Assembly: GCA_944319945.1 (NCBI GenBank)
Contig: CALUFN010000001.1
Coordinates: forward strand, 37,051 to 101,050
Direction: 5' to 3'
Length of the DNA stretch: 64,000 nucleotides
Source of the DNA: an uncultured Prevotella sp.
Lineage (GTDB): Bacteria; Bacteroidota; Bacteroidia; Bacteroidales; Bacteroidaceae
Below are positions 43,129 to 52,824 of the stretch, piece after piece. The notes beneath the pieces were generated by a model, which was not told the origin of the DNA, made no database searches, and was given only the letters and a program-made list of their open reading frames with translations. Within the stretch, counting starts at the first letter, position 1. Each line of letters opens with the position of its first letter. A program made the translations under genes and the position numbers.

Positions 43129-43299
43129 ATGGGAACGAAAAAAACAAAGGAAGAAAGACAAAAAGACTGGCAGGATTTCCTTGCCAAGTTGAAGGCCATG
43201 CCGCCTGAAAAGCTGTCAAAGGCCGCAAAGTGGATGCTGGAAAACGAAGGAAAAAGAAAAGACAATGTCATCGTTGACATGAGGGCGGTGCTGAAATGA
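43129..43299 (+). CDS. Antitoxin of a VapC-type toxin-antitoxin pair
   Basis: 56 residues, very basic in its first half (MGTKKTKEERQKDWQDF) with a helical middle (PPEKLSKAAKWMLENEG) and a short C-terminal strand with VIVDMRAVLK that would wrap the toxin. I recognise no named antitoxin family; the call rests on size, charge and the overlapping PIN gene (4-bp ATGA overlap). ATG 43129 is preferred over the frame beginning at 43078, which starts inside the putative operator. Confidence 0.72.
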   Translation: MGTKKTKEERQKDWQDFLAKLKAMPPEKLSKAAKWMLENEGKRKDNVIVDMRAVLK

Positions 43300-43697
43300 G
43301 ACTACTGCTTGACACAAACGTATTGGTCTATTTCCTTTATTCGGATGATTATTTAAGTCCGTCGGTAAAAATAGACTTACTTGATTTCTCAAACGTGCTT
43401 TTCACAAGTACGGTGTGCGTACAAGAGCTTATCCACCTCTGTCAGACCGGAAAAATAAAGCAAAATGCAGAGAAGGTGATATCAGACTTGGATAATGCCG
43501 GAATCAACATTGAGCAAGTGACTGAAAGACATCTGAAGAGTTTTGCAAGTTTACCTCTTTATGACGACCACCGCGACCCTAACGACCGTATGATTATCTC
43601 CCAAGCGATTTCAGACCGTATTCCACTCGTAAGCTCTGACAGGAAGTTTTTAAGATACGAGCGTCACGGCCTCAACTTTATATACAACGAACGATGA
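43296..43697 (+). CDS. PIN-domain ribonuclease toxin (VapC family)
   Basis: 133 residues, typical VapC size. The acidic metal-binding residues of the PIN fold are present: D6 in LLLDTNVLVY, E44 in VQELIHL, D94/D97 in HRDPNDRMI and D115 in SSDRKF. VapC toxins are endoribonucleases that cut tRNA or rRNA when the antitoxin is degraded. The gene overlaps the antitoxin by 4 bp. It ends 43 bp before the restriction-modification gene. Codon choice is more AT-rich than in neighbours, suggesting recent acquisition. Confidence 0.9.
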   Translation: MRLLLDTNVLVYFLYSDDYLSPSVKIDLLDFSNVLFTSTVCVQELIHLCQTGKIKQNAEKVISDLDNAGINIEQVTERHLKSFASLPLYDDHRDPNDRMIISQAISDRIPLVSSDRKFLRYERHGLNFIYNER

Positions 43698-43740
43698 CCC
43701 CGTACCGCATTTGCATTCATAACTCATATAACTCCCATAA

Positions 43741-46500
43741 GTGAAAGACAGCATGCAACCTGCCAAAGCCGCGCAGGCCTTCGCCGACCAATGGCGGGGA
43801 CGCGGCTACGAGAAGGGCGAGACGCAGACTTACTGGCTCGCGCTGCTGCGCGACGTATTGGGCGTGGCGCGGCCCGAGGAGATAATAAAGTTTGAAGACC
43901 AAGTGCGCCTCGGCCACACCGGCTTCATCGACGCATACATAGAGCCTACGCACGTACTCATAGAGCAGAAGAGCATAGACAAGGACCTGCGCAAGCCCGT
44001 GCGCCAGAGCGACGGCGCCATGCTCACGCCCTACCAGCAGGCCAAGCGATACTCGGCCGAGCTGCCTTACGAGCTGCGTCCGCGCTGGATAGTGGCATGC
44101 AATTTCCGCTCGATGCTCGTCTACGACATGGGCAACCCCTCGGCCGAGCCCGAAGAGATACTCATCGACGACCTGCCGCGCGAGCATTACCGCCTGCGCT
44201 TCCTCGTCGACGCGGCCGACCGCCACGTGCACAAGGAGGTGGAGACTTCGCTGCAGGCGGGCGAGATAGTAGGCCGCATATACGACGCGCTGCGCGCACG
44301 CTACATCCACCCGGACAGCCCTGACGCGCTGCGCTCGCTCAATGTGCTGTGCGTGCGCCTGGTGTTCTGCCTCTACGCCGAGGACGCCGGCGTGTTCGGC
44401 CGCCACGGCCTGTTCCACGACTACCTGGCGCAGTTTCCGCCCGAGCGCATGCGCACGGCTCTAAGGGAGCTTTTCGCCGTGCTCAATACGCCCGCCGCCG
44501 AGCGCGACCCATACATGGAAGACGAGCTCTTAGCCTCGTTCCCCTACGTCAACGGCGGCCTCTTCGCCGACGCGGCGGTAGAGATACCGAGCCTTAACGC
44601 CGAGATAGCCGGCCTGCTGCTGAAGCACGCCAGCGACGACTTCGACTGGAGCCGCATATCGCCGACGATATTCGGCGCCGTGTTCGAGAGCACGCTCAAC
44701 CCCGCCACGCGCCGCTCAGGCGGCATGCACTACACCAGCACCGAGAACATACACCGCCTGATAGACCCGCTCTTCCTTGACGGCCTGCGCAAAGAGCTCG
44801 ACCGCATAACACAAATAAGAAACGAGAAGCGCCGCCGGCAAGCCGCCGACGACTTCCGCTCGCGCATAGCCTCGCTGGGCTTTCTCGACCCGGCGTGCGG
44901 CAGCGGCAACTTCCTGACGGAGACTTTCCTCTCTCTGCGCCGCATGGAGAACGAGGCCCTGCGCCTCGTCTACGCCGACGGGCAGATGCAGATAGGCGGC
45001 GAGTTCAGCCCCATACAGGTGTCGATAGGCCGGTTTTACGGCATCGAGATCAACGACTTCGCCGTCAGCGTGGCGCGCACGGCCCTTTGGATAGCTGAGC
45101 TGCAGACGGCGCGCGAGACAGAGAGCATCGTAGGCCGCAGCCTCGACTGCCTGCCGCTGAAGTCGTATCCCAACATCGTGGAGGGCAACGCCCTTACCAC
45201 AGACTGGAACACCGTGTGCCCGCGCGACGAGATAAATTACGTAATAGGCAACCCGCCGTTCGTGGGTAACAACCAGATGAACGCCGCACAACGTAAAGAA
45301 ATATTGCCGTTTTTCCCTAAGAATAAGACTGTAGACTATGTTGGGGCATGGTTTTACAAGGCGGCAGAATACATGAAAGACACGGAAATACGAACGGCAT
45401 TCGTATCGACAAACTCGATAACGCAGGGAGAGCAAGTAGCGATATTGTGGCAACCGCTATATGAAAAATTCGGCATACACATAGACTTTGGCCGACGCAC
45501 GTTCCGCTGGGACAGCGAAGCTAACCAAAAGGCTCACGTGCATTGCGTGATCACAGGGTTCAGTTGCGCGCCAAGCAACAAGCCCCGCTTACTTTTCGAC
45601 GGCGACAACGTGAAAGAGGCGGCAAACATAAACGCTTACCTGACCGTTGCGCCAGACATATTCATAACGAGCCGAAGCCAGCCTATATGCGACGTGCCGA
45701 AAATAACCAAAGGCAACCAACCTACCGACGGTGGCAATCTTATCATAGAAGCCGCCGAATACGAAGGCTTCATAAGACGCGAGCCGACAGCCAAGCAATA
45801 CATAAAGAAACTCATAGGGGCGAAGGAATACATAAACAAACTGCCGCGTTACTGCCTATGGCTCGTCGGCGTATCACCTGCTGAACTGCGACGCATGCCG
45901 TTGGTAATGGAGAGGGTGAAAAAGTGCAGGGATATGCGAATGGCCAGTACGGACGCAGGCACGCGCCGCTTGGCAGACACGCCACATTTGTTCAGGGAGA
46001 CAAACAATCCCGAAACATTCATCGTCGTTCCAAGTGTTTCGTCCGAGCGCAGACGGTATGTGCCAATAGGCTTTATGACGGCTGACACGATAGCGACAAA
46101 CCTTGTATTAATCATCCCCGACGCCACGCTTTACCACTTCGGCGTGCTCACCAGCTCTGCGCACATGGCATGGATGCGCACGGTATGCGGACGATTAGAG
46201 ATGCGCTACCGTTACAGCAAGGACATAGTTTACAACAACTTTCCGTGGCCCGAGCCTACGGCGGCACAAAGGGCAAGGATAGAGGCCGCGGCGCAGGCCG
46301 TGCTCGACGCCCGCTCGCAGTACCCCGACAGCTCATTGGCCGACCTTTACGACGACACCACCATGCCCTACGACCTGCGACAAGCCCACCGCACTAACGA
46401 CCGGGCCGTGCTCGCGGCCTACGGCATAAGCCCCGACACGGCGGAAGAGGACGTCACGGCGCGCCTCTTCGCCCTGTACAAAGAGAAGGCTAAGGGCTGA
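43741..46500 (+). CDS. MmeI-like type IIL restriction-modification enzyme (nuclease and methyltransferase in one chain)
   Basis: 919 residues. An N-terminal nuclease domain has D64 and E75-Q-K77 (HTGFIDAYIEPTHVLIEQKS), the D-(x)n-ExK site. A helical connector (about 130-330) follows. The N6-adenine methyltransferase has motif I LDPACGSGNF at 382-391 and motif IV NPPF at 504-507. The C-terminal 400 residues form the target-recognition region. Such enzymes methylate one strand and cut at a fixed distance, needing no partner. Start is GTG 43741 or ATG 43753. A toxin-antitoxin pair sits directly upstream. The specificity cannot be read from sequence here. Confidence 0.9.
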   Translation: MKDSMQPAKAAQAFADQWRGRGYEKGETQTYWLALLRDVLGVARPEEIIKFEDQVRLGHTGFIDAYIEPTHVLIEQKSIDKDLRKPVRQSDGAMLTPYQQAKRYSAELPYELRPRWIVACNFRSMLVYDMGNPSAEPEEILIDDLPREHYRLRFLVDAADRHVHKEVETSLQAGEIVGRIYDALRARYIHPDSPDALRSLNVLCVRLVFCLYAEDAGVFGRHGLFHDYLAQFPPERMRTALRELFAVLNTPAAERDPYMEDELLASFPYVNGGLFADAAVEIPSLNAEIAGLLLKHASDDFDWSRISPTIFGAVFESTLNPATRRSGGMHYTSTENIHRLIDPLFLDGLRKELDRITQIRNEKRRRQAADDFRSRIASLGFLDPACGSGNFLTETFLSLRRMENEALRLVYADGQMQIGGEFSPIQVSIGRFYGIEINDFAVSVARTALWIAELQTARETESIVGRSLDCLPLKSYPNIVEGNALTTDWNTVCPRDEINYVIGNPPFVGNNQMNAAQRKEILPFFPKNKTVDYVGAWFYKAAEYMKDTEIRTAFVSTNSITQGEQVAILWQPLYEKFGIHIDFGRRTFRWDSEANQKAHVHCVITGFSCAPSNKPRLLFDGDNVKEAANINAYLTVAPDIFITSRSQPICDVPKITKGNQPTDGGNLIIEAAEYEGFIRREPTAKQYIKKLIGAKEYINKLPRYCLWLVGVSPAELRRMPLVMERVKKCRDMRMASTDAGTRRLADTPHLFRETNNPETFIVVPSVSSERRRYVPIGFMTADTIATNLVLIIPDATLYHFGVLTSSAHMAWMRTVCGRLEMRYRYSKDIVYNNFPWPEPTAAQRARIEAAAQAVLDARSQYPDSSLADLYDDTTMPYDLRQAHRTNDRAVLAAYGISPDTAEEDVTARLFALYKEKAKG

Positions 46501-46515
46501 AAAAAGCGGAAAAAA

Positions 46516-46547
46516 TTTGGCTCGTAACGATAAAAAGATTAAATTTG
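46516..46547 (+). promoter_or_regulatory. Promoter of the RlmL-like methyltransferase gene
   Basis: TTTG (46516-46519), a 20-bp spacer and TAAATTTG (46540-46547). It gives a long leader of about 150 nt before ATG 46704. Confidence 0.7.
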
Positions 46548-46593
46548 CAGACAATATTCTGAACCGCATTGCCGGCAATCGGCAACTTAACGC

Positions 46594-46704
46594 ATGGGCT
46601 TACACAGACAATCAGGGAAGTTGTATCAACACGGGCCGTTGGAAAAGTTATTCAACGGAGAGGAGACTTATACAGTAAAACCACATAATCACAATAACAT
46701 TTAA
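46594..46704 (+). CDS. Possible 36-residue leader ORF
   Basis: ATG 46594 opens a frame of 36 codons (MGLHRQSGKLYQHGPLEK to HNHNNI) whose TAA shares one base with the ATG of the methyltransferase gene (TAATG). It lies downstream of the promoter in the long leader. The peptide is basic and matches nothing I know. An open stretch of this length is not rare by chance, so only the position makes it notable. Confidence 0.3.
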   Translation: MGLHRQSGKLYQHGPLEKLFNGEETYTVKPHNHNNI

Positions 46705-48188
46705 TGGAACAAGAATTTGAACTCATCGCCAAGACGTTCATGGGCTTGGAGCCCGTTTTGGCTAAAGAGCTTACGCAGTTAGGAGCTAACAACGTGCAGA
46801 TAGGGCGGCGCATGGTGTCGTTCACGGGCGACAAGGAAATGATGTACCGCGCAAACTTCAGCCTGCACACCGCAATAAGGGTGATAAAGCCCATTAAGCA
46901 CTTCAAGGCACAGTCGGCCGACGACGTGTACGAGGAAGTGAAGAAGATAGACTGGAGCCAATACTTAGACCTGAAGAAGAGCTTCGCCGTAGACTCGGTG
47001 GTGTTCTCCGACGAGTTCCGCCACTCAAAATTCGTTTCATACAAGGTTAAGGACGCCATCGTCGACCAGTTTCGCGAGAAGACCGGCCAGCGCCCCAACA
47101 TCTCGGTGGCCAACCCCGACATACGCCTCAACATGCACATAGCCGAAGACCGCTGCACGCTCTCGCTCGACTCGAGCGGCGAAAGCCTGCACCGCCGAGG
47201 CTACAGGCAGGAGTCGGTGGAGGCTCCGCTCAACGAGGTGCTCGCCGCCGGCATGATAATGATGACTGGATGGCACGGCGAGACCGACTTCATCGACCCC
47301 ATGTGCGGCTCGGGCACACTGCTCATCGAGGCCGCGCTAATAGCGAGAAACATGGCCCCGGGCGTGTTCCGCAAGGAATACGCCTTCGAGAAATGGCCCG
47401 ACTTCGACGCCGACCTCTTCGACCGCATCTACAACGACGACTCGCAGGAGCGCGAGTTCACCCACCATATCTACGGCTACGACATAGACCCGGCCTCGGT
47501 AAACAAGGCACGCCTCAACGCACGCGCCGCCGGATTGACTAAGGACATCACCGTAGAGCAAGCCGACTTCAAGGACTTCAAGCAGCCGGCCGACAAGGCG
47601 ATAATGGTGACCAATCCGCCCTACGGCGAGCGCATATCCACACCCGACCTGCTCGGCACGTACCGCATGATAGGCGAAACGCTCAAACACCAGTTTAAGG
47701 GCAACGACGCTTGGATACTGAGCTACCGCGAGGAATGCTTCGACCAGATAGGCCTGAAGCCGTCGATCAAGATTCCGGTGTACAACGGTTCGCTCGAGTG
47801 CGAGTTCCGCAAGTACCAGATGTTCGAAGGAAAGCTGAGCGACTTCCGTGGCGCGGGCAACATACTCAAGACCGACGAGGAGAAAAAGGCCATGGCCGAG
47901 AAGCACCGCTTCAAGCAAAACCGCGAGTTCAAGAAGCGTCTCGACGCAGAGGATGACAACGAGGAAGGCGACATACGCACGTTCAAGTTTCACCGCATTG
48001 ACTTCAAGGAGCGCGGCTCCGACGACCGCGAACGCCGCCGCTCACCGCGCGAACGCCGAGGGTTCGACGAACGGGGAGGGCGCGACGAACGCCGTGGCGA
48101 CAAGTTTGACCGCCGGGGCGGACGCGACTTTAAGGGGAACAAGGACAAACGAGATTTCGGTAAGAAAGGAAGACGATATGACGACTAA
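46704..48188 (+). CDS. RlmL-like 23S rRNA (guanine-N2) methyltransferase with charged tail
   Basis: 494 residues. An N-terminal THUMP RNA-binding domain (about 40-160, with SFAVDSVVFS and LNMHIAEDRCTLSLDSSGE) precedes a Rossmann methyltransferase with motif I DPMCGSGTLLIEAALIA (about 198) and the NPPYGER catalytic motif (about 305). This matches the RlmL N-terminal half that makes m2G2445; the RlmK half is absent, as usual in this phylum. The last 90 residues are disordered and rich in Arg, Gly, Asp and Lys (RRGFDERGGRDERRGDKFDR). Overlaps DPP IV by 11 bp. Confidence 0.92.
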   Translation: MEQEFELIAKTFMGLEPVLAKELTQLGANNVQIGRRMVSFTGDKEMMYRANFSLHTAIRVIKPIKHFKAQSADDVYEEVKKIDWSQYLDLKKSFAVDSVVFSDEFRHSKFVSYKVKDAIVDQFREKTGQRPNISVANPDIRLNMHIAEDRCTLSLDSSGESLHRRGYRQESVEAPLNEVLAAGMIMMTGWHGETDFIDPMCGSGTLLIEAALIARNMAPGVFRKEYAFEKWPDFDADLFDRIYNDDSQEREFTHHIYGYDIDPASVNKARLNARAAGLTKDITVEQADFKDFKQPADKAIMVTNPPYGERISTPDLLGTYRMIGETLKHQFKGNDAWILSYREECFDQIGLKPSIKIPVYNGSLECEFRKYQMFEGKLSDFRGAGNILKTDEEKKAMAEKHRFKQNREFKKRLDAEDDNEEGDIRTFKFHRIDFKERGSDDRERRRSPRERRGFDERGGRDERRGDKFDRRGGRDFKGNKDKRDFGKKGRRYDD

Positions 48189-50391
48189 AGGCACGAACCA
48201 CACATTGCGCCGCGCGGGACTGCTGCTGGCGGCCCTGCTCACGATGTTACCCATGACTAAGACCTACGCCCAACAACGGGAGTTCACGCTCGAAGACCTC
48301 AACTTCGGCGGTACGAACTACCACAACATGACGCCGAAGAACAAGACTTTGGCATGGTGGGGCGACCGGCTGGTGCGCCTCGACGTGGAAGAATGTTACA
48401 CTGTTGACGTCAAGACGGGAAAAGAGAAGCTCCTGTTCACGCTCGACGACGTGAACTCTTGGGCCGGAACGACAGGCGAAAGCGACAAGATACACAACCT
48501 GATGTACGCCTCTTTCCCCTACGCAGACAAGCCGCTGATGCTCATACGGAGGAAGAACGAACGCCTCTTGGTTGACTTCAAGGCGAAGAAAACGGTTTGG
48601 AGGCAAAGCGCCGAGGGCGAAACCCACGCGGAATGGAACGCCGAGTCGCGCGCCGTAGCCTTCGTTAAGGGCGACAATCTCTACGTAACCGACGCCGAAG
48701 GAAAGACAAGACAACTTACGATAGACGGCAGCCACGACATAGTTTACGGCCAAAGCGTGCACCGCGACGAGTTCGGCATATATAAAGGTACGTTCTGGAG
48801 CCCCGACGGACAGCGGCTTGCCTTCTACCGAATGGACCAAAGCATGGTGCCCGACTATCCCCTGACAGACGTCGACACGCGCATAGCCACGCTGATGCCG
48901 ACCAAATACCCCATGGCCGGAGAAGCCAGCCACAAGGTAACCGTGGGCGTTTATGACCTGCAGACGGGCAACACCGTCTACCTGAAAGCAGGCGACCCTA
49001 CCGACCGCTACTTTACCAACGTGGCGTGGAGCCCCGACGGCAAGACGGTCTACATGATAGAGCTGAACCGCGACCAGACCGACATGCAGCTCGTAAGCTA
49101 CGACGCAGCGACGGGCGAAAAGACGGCGACGCTATACAAGGAGCACCACGACAAGTACGTGCACCCCATGAACCCGATAACCTTCCTGCCGTGGGACGCA
49201 GACAAGTTCATACTGCAAAGCGAGAAAGACGGCTACAACCACCTATACCTCTTTAATACTAAGGGAGAGCAACTGAAGCAGATTACGAGCGGCGAATGGA
49301 TAGTGCTCGACCTCGTTGGCTTCGACGCTAAGGCCAAGACGGCCATAATCGTATCGACGGAAAGCAGCCCGATACAAAACAACATCTACTCAGTCGACAT
49401 AGAGACGGGCAAGCGCACGCTGCTCGACAACGGCCGGGGAGTGCACGCCAACACGTATGGAGCGGGCGGACACCGCTGCCCCATGCTCTCGGCTTCAGGC
49501 CGCTACGCCTACGACAGGTACACAGAGCCTGACGTGCCGCGCAACATCGACATCATAGACACCGAGAAGGCAAGCCGCACCAACTACTTCACGGCAGCCG
49601 ACCCGTGGGCGGGATATAACGTGCCCGAATACTCTTGCGGCACGATAAAGGCCGCCGACGGCGTGACCGACCTGTACTACAGAATGGTGAAACCAGTAAA
49701 CTTCGACCCCTCGAAGAAATATCCTACCGTGGTCTACGTCTACGGCGGCCCGGGCATACGCAACGTAGAGGCAAGCTGGCACTACGCAAGCCGCAGCTGG
49801 GAGACGTACATGGCGCAGAAGGGATACCTGCTCTTCATACTCGACAACCGAGGCTCGAGCGACCGCGGGCGCGACTTCGAGCAGGCAACGTTCCGCCGGC
49901 TCGGCGTGGAAGAGATGAAAGACCAGATGAAAGGCGTAGAATACCTGAAGTCGCTGGCCTACGTTGACACCACGAGAATGGGCGTACACGGTTGGAGCTT
50001 CGGCGGATACATGACCACGTCGCTCATGACCACATACCCCGACGTGTTCAAAGTGGGCGTAGCCGGAGGCCCGGTTATCGACTGGAAGTGGTACGAAGTG
50101 ATGTACGGCGAGCGTTACATGGACACGCCCCAAGCCAATCCTGAAGGCTACGCGGAGACCAGCCTCATCAACAAGGCCAAGAACCTGAAGGGCAAACTGC
50201 AGATAATCATAGGCACAGACGACCCGACCGTGGTGCCGCAACACGCCCTGTCGTTCATCAAGAAGTGCAACGAGGTAGGCACGCAGCCTGACTTCTACGT
50301 GTATCCGGGCGAAGGGCACAACATGATGGGACACCAAAGCGTACATCTGCACGAAAGAATCACACAGTATTTCGAGGACTATTTGAAGTAA
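48178..50391 (+). CDS. Dipeptidyl peptidase IV-family serine peptidase (S9B)
   Basis: 737 residues. A signal peptide runs to about residue 33 (LPMTKTYAQ), so the enzyme is periplasmic. The N-terminal beta-propeller (about 60-480) and the C-terminal alpha/beta hydrolase fold fit DPP IV. The nucleophile is S607 in GWSFGGYMT, the acid lies in [10 protein letters not shown] and the His in GEGHNMMG. It removes dipeptides, preferring X-Pro, and is important for peptide-using Bacteroidales. ATG 48178 is chosen since the frame upstream lies inside the methyltransferase tail in another frame. Confidence 0.95.
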   Translation: MTTKGTNHTLRRAGLLLAALLTMLPMTKTYAQQREFTLEDLNFGGTNYHNMTPKNKTLAWWGDRLVRLDVEECYTVDVKTGKEKLLFTLDDVNSWAGTTGESDKIHNLMYASFPYADKPLMLIRRKNERLLVDFKAKKTVWRQSAEGETHAEWNAESRAVAFVKGDNLYVTDAEGKTRQLTIDGSHDIVYGQSVHRDEFGIYKGTFWSPDGQRLAFYRMDQSMVPDYPLTDVDTRIATLMPTKYPMAGEASHKVTVGVYDLQTGNTVYLKAGDPTDRYFTNVAWSPDGKTVYMIELNRDQTDMQLVSYDAATGEKTATLYKEHHDKYVHPMNPITFLPWDADKFILQSEKDGYNHLYLFNTKGEQLKQITSGEWIVLDLVGFDAKAKTAIIVSTESSPIQNNIYSVDIETGKRTLLDNGRGVHANTYGAGGHRCPMLSASGRYAYDRYTEPDVPRNIDIIDTEKASRTNYFTAADPWAGYNVPEYSCGTIKAADGVTDLYYRMVKPVNFDPSKKYPTVVYVYGGPGIRNVEASWHYASRSWETYMAQKGYLLFILDNRGSSDRGRDFEQATFRRLGVEEMKDQMKGVEYLKSLAYVDTTRMGVHGWSFGGYMTTSLMTTYPDVFKVGVAGGPVIDWKWYEVMYGERYMDTPQANPEGYAETSLINKAKNLKGKLQIIIGTDDPTVVPQHALSFIKKCNEVGTQPDFYVYPGEGHNMMGHQSVHLHERITQYFEDYLK

Positions 50392-50400
50392 AACCAACAG

Positions 50401-50440
50401 AGACCCATCCCTGCGGAAGGGGTTCAGGGTGGGTCTTAAA
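50401..50440 (+). terminator. Terminator after the DPP IV gene
   Basis: AGACCCATCCCTG pairs with CAGGGTGGGTCT around an 11-nt loop, followed by TAAATACTTATTT. The T-tract is weak. Confidence 0.6.
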
Positions 50441-50453
50441 TACTTATTTAACT

Positions 50454-51722
50454 ATGAAAATATTACTATTAGGAAGCGGAGGGCGCGAGCACGCCCTTGC
50501 ATGGAAGATAGCACAAAGCCCGAAAGTGGAGAAGCTATACATAGCTCCGGGCAACGCCGGAACGGCTAACGCAGGCGAAAACGTAGACATAAAGGCCGAC
50601 GACTTCGGGCGTCTGAAAGACTTTGCCGTGACGAACGGCGTAGACATGGTGGTGGTAGGTCCTGAAGACCCGCTGGTGAAAGGCATTTATGACGACTTCA
50701 AGCACGATCCGCGCACGGCCGGAATACCAGTGATAGGCCCGTCGAAGCTCGGCGCGCAGCTTGAAGGCTCAAAGGATTTCGCCAAAGGCTTCATGCAAAG
50801 GCACAACATACCGACGGCAAAATACAAGACATTCAGCGGCGAAACGCTCGACGAGGGACTGCGTTTCCTCGAGACGCTGCAGCCCCCTTACGTGCTGAAG
50901 GCCGACGGACTGTGCGCCGGCAAGGGCGTACTGATACTGCCGACGCTCGACGAAGCCAAGAAGGAGCTGCGCGAGATGCTGGGCGGAATGTTCGGAGGCG
51001 CGTCGGCAAACGTAGTCATCGAGGAATTCCTGAGCGGCATAGAGTGCTCAGTATTCGTGCTAACGGACGGCAAGAACTACAAAATACTGCCCGAAGCGAA
51101 GGACTACAAGCGCATAGGCGAAGGCGACACGGGCCTCAACACGGGCGGCATGGGCAGCGTTACGCCGGTACCGTTCGCCACGAAAGAGTGGATGCAGAAG
51201 GTGGAAGACCGCATAATCCGCCCTACCGTGGAAGGACTTGCCGCAGAGGGGCTCGACTATAAGGGCTTCATCTTCTTCGGACTGATAAACGTAGGCGGCG
51301 ACCCGATGGTGATAGAATACAACTGCCGCATGGGCGACCCTGAGACCGAGAGCGTAATGTTGCGACTGAAGAGCGACATAGTAGACCTCTTCGAGGGCGT
51401 GGCTTGCGGCGACCTCGACCGCAGGCAGATAGAGATAGACGAGCGCGCTGCCGTCTGCGTGATGCTCGTAAGCGGTGGTTATCCCGAGAAATACGCCAAA
51501 GGATACCCGATAACAGGCATCGACGACGTGGAGGGCAGCATCGTGTTCCACTCGGGCACGGCCGTAAAAGATGGCCAAGTGGTGACGGCCGGAGGCCGCG
51601 TGATAGCCGTAAGCTCTTACGGAAAAGACAAAGACGAAGCCTTAGCCAAGTCGTTCGCTGAGGCGCAGAAGATAAATTTCACCGACAAATACTTCCGCAG
51701 CGACATAGGAAAAGACCTTTGA
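50454..51722 (+). CDS. purD: Phosphoribosylamine-glycine ligase
   Basis: 422 residues, ATP-grasp fold. Joins phosphoribosylamine and glycine in step 2 of purine synthesis; cytosolic. Motifs are [20 protein letters not shown] at the N-terminus, [14 protein letters not shown] (nucleotide-binding), [18 protein letters not shown] and [12 protein letters not shown] (metal-binding). Length matches the family. It follows the DPP IV hairpin; no other pur gene adjoins it. Confidence 0.97.
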   Translation: MKILLLGSGGREHALAWKIAQSPKVEKLYIAPGNAGTANAGENVDIKADDFGRLKDFAVTNGVDMVVVGPEDPLVKGIYDDFKHDPRTAGIPVIGPSKLGAQLEGSKDFAKGFMQRHNIPTAKYKTFSGETLDEGLRFLETLQPPYVLKADGLCAGKGVLILPTLDEAKKELREMLGGMFGGASANVVIEEFLSGIECSVFVLTDGKNYKILPEAKDYKRIGEGDTGLNTGGMGSVTPVPFATKEWMQKVEDRIIRPTVEGLAAEGLDYKGFIFFGLINVGGDPMVIEYNCRMGDPETESVMLRLKSDIVDLFEGVACGDLDRRQIEIDERAAVCVMLVSGGYPEKYAKGYPITGIDDVEGSIVFHSGTAVKDGQVVTAGGRVIAVSSYGKDKDEALAKSFAEAQKINFTDKYFRSDIGKDL

Positions 51723-51723
51723 C

Positions 51724-51832
51724 AATTCATAATGCATAATGCATAATTCATAATCGGGCTGTGCCTGACAACACAAACAAGCACTGCATCCGACCTTGCA
51801 TTATGCATTATGCATTATGAATTATGAATTGA
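51724..51832. repeat. Inverted repeat of 7-bp CATAATG-type units
   Basis: Left arm 51724-51755 is AATT followed by four 7-mers CATAATG, CATAATG, CATAATT, CATAATC. The right arm (51798-51832) carries the complement (GCATTAT three times, then GAATTAT and GAATT). About 27 bp pair with one or two mismatches around a 43-nt loop. It fills the gap between purD and the next gene; AT-rich arms could terminate transcription. Confidence 0.7.
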
Positions 51833-51838
51833 ATAAAA

Positions 51839-52780
51839 GTGAAGCGATTACAAAACAGGATAGCAGAAAGCCGTTTCGCCCTGCCGGTAACTGCCGTTTA
51901 CGCCACGGCGGCATGGCTGGCAGACGGACTGATATCATCAGACTCATACATAGAGTTTGCCGTCTTCGCAGTGTCGGCATACCTTATGGCCGAGCTGAAC
52001 AACCGCCACGCACTCATACGCATGTACAGCCGCATGGTGTCATGCTCTTTTCTCGTGCTGGCCACGCTGGCGGCTTCAGCGGCAGGCGGCACAAGCTGGG
52101 CTGCGGGCACGGCCGACGTGTGGATAATGCAGCTGTGTTTCATCGTAGCCTACCTCTTCCTCTTCAGCAGTTACCAGGACAAGCGCGCCCAGGGAAAGAT
52201 GTTTTACGCCTTCATGATGATAGGCGTGGCAAGCACGCTGTTCGTGCAGGCACTGTTTTTCGTACCGCTGCTCTGGGTGCTCACGGCCACCAATCTGATG
52301 GCCTTCAGCAGCCGCAACCTGTGGGCTTCGATAATAGGACTGACCGTGCCCTACTGGTTTTACGGCGGATATTGCGCACTTACGGGCAACATCGGCTACC
52401 TGACGGCCCACTTCGCGCCCGACGCATGGCTGAAGCCCCTGTTCATCACCGGCGGCGCAGACGCGGCCACAATAGCGACCACCGCCTTCATAGTCACGGT
52501 AACGGTGATAGGAGCGGTGCATTTCATACGCAACAGCTACAAGGATAAGATCCGCACGCGCATGCTTTACGAGATGCTTATAACGGTCACGGCGTTTTGC
52601 CTTGCGTTCATGTTGCTGCAACCAGGCCACCTGCCGATGCTCATGGGCATACTCATCATACATTCATCTATACTGGCAGGCCACTTCTTCGCCCTGACGA
52701 GCACGCGCCTTACGAACATCACGTTTTGCGTGCTTGCGACGGCGGCCGTAGCACTAACCGTCGTCAACTTCATACTTTAA
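51839..52780 (+). CDS. Polytopic membrane protein of unknown function
   Basis: 313 residues with eight or more membrane helices and little else. The first helix begins near residue 14 and the last ends at the C-terminus (ALTVVNFIL). GTG 51839 is the only sensible start, since the first in-frame ATG would drop helices. No known family or motif is recognised. It stands between purD and the YqaA-like gene; the latter starts 44 bp after its stop. Confidence 0.72.
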   Translation: MKRLQNRIAESRFALPVTAVYATAAWLADGLISSDSYIEFAVFAVSAYLMAELNNRHALIRMYSRMVSCSFLVLATLAASAAGGTSWAAGTADVWIMQLCFIVAYLFLFSSYQDKRAQGKMFYAFMMIGVASTLFVQALFFVPLLWVLTATNLMAFSSRNLWASIIGLTVPYWFYGGYCALTGNIGYLTAHFAPDAWLKPLFITGGADAATIATTAFIVTVTVIGAVHFIRNSYKDKIRTRMLYEMLITVTAFCLAFMLLQPGHLPMLMGILIIHSSILAGHFFALTSTRLTNITFCVLATAAVALTVVNFIL

Positions 52781-52824
52781 CGCCGCAAAGCGCCTCCTCA
52801 GGCATGCCAATCACTTACGCAGAT

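Noticed and set aside
43717-44418. Antisense frame at the start of the restriction-modification gene
   Set aside because: It has no Shine-Dalgarno, promoter or family; the sense strand has clear catalytic motifs.
47848-48177. 110-codon extension of the DPP IV gene
   Set aside because: This part overlaps the tail of the methyltransferase gene in another frame; ATG 48178 starts a signal peptide.
49495-50397. 300-codon antisense frame
   Set aside because: It is a shadow of the DPP IV catalytic domain.
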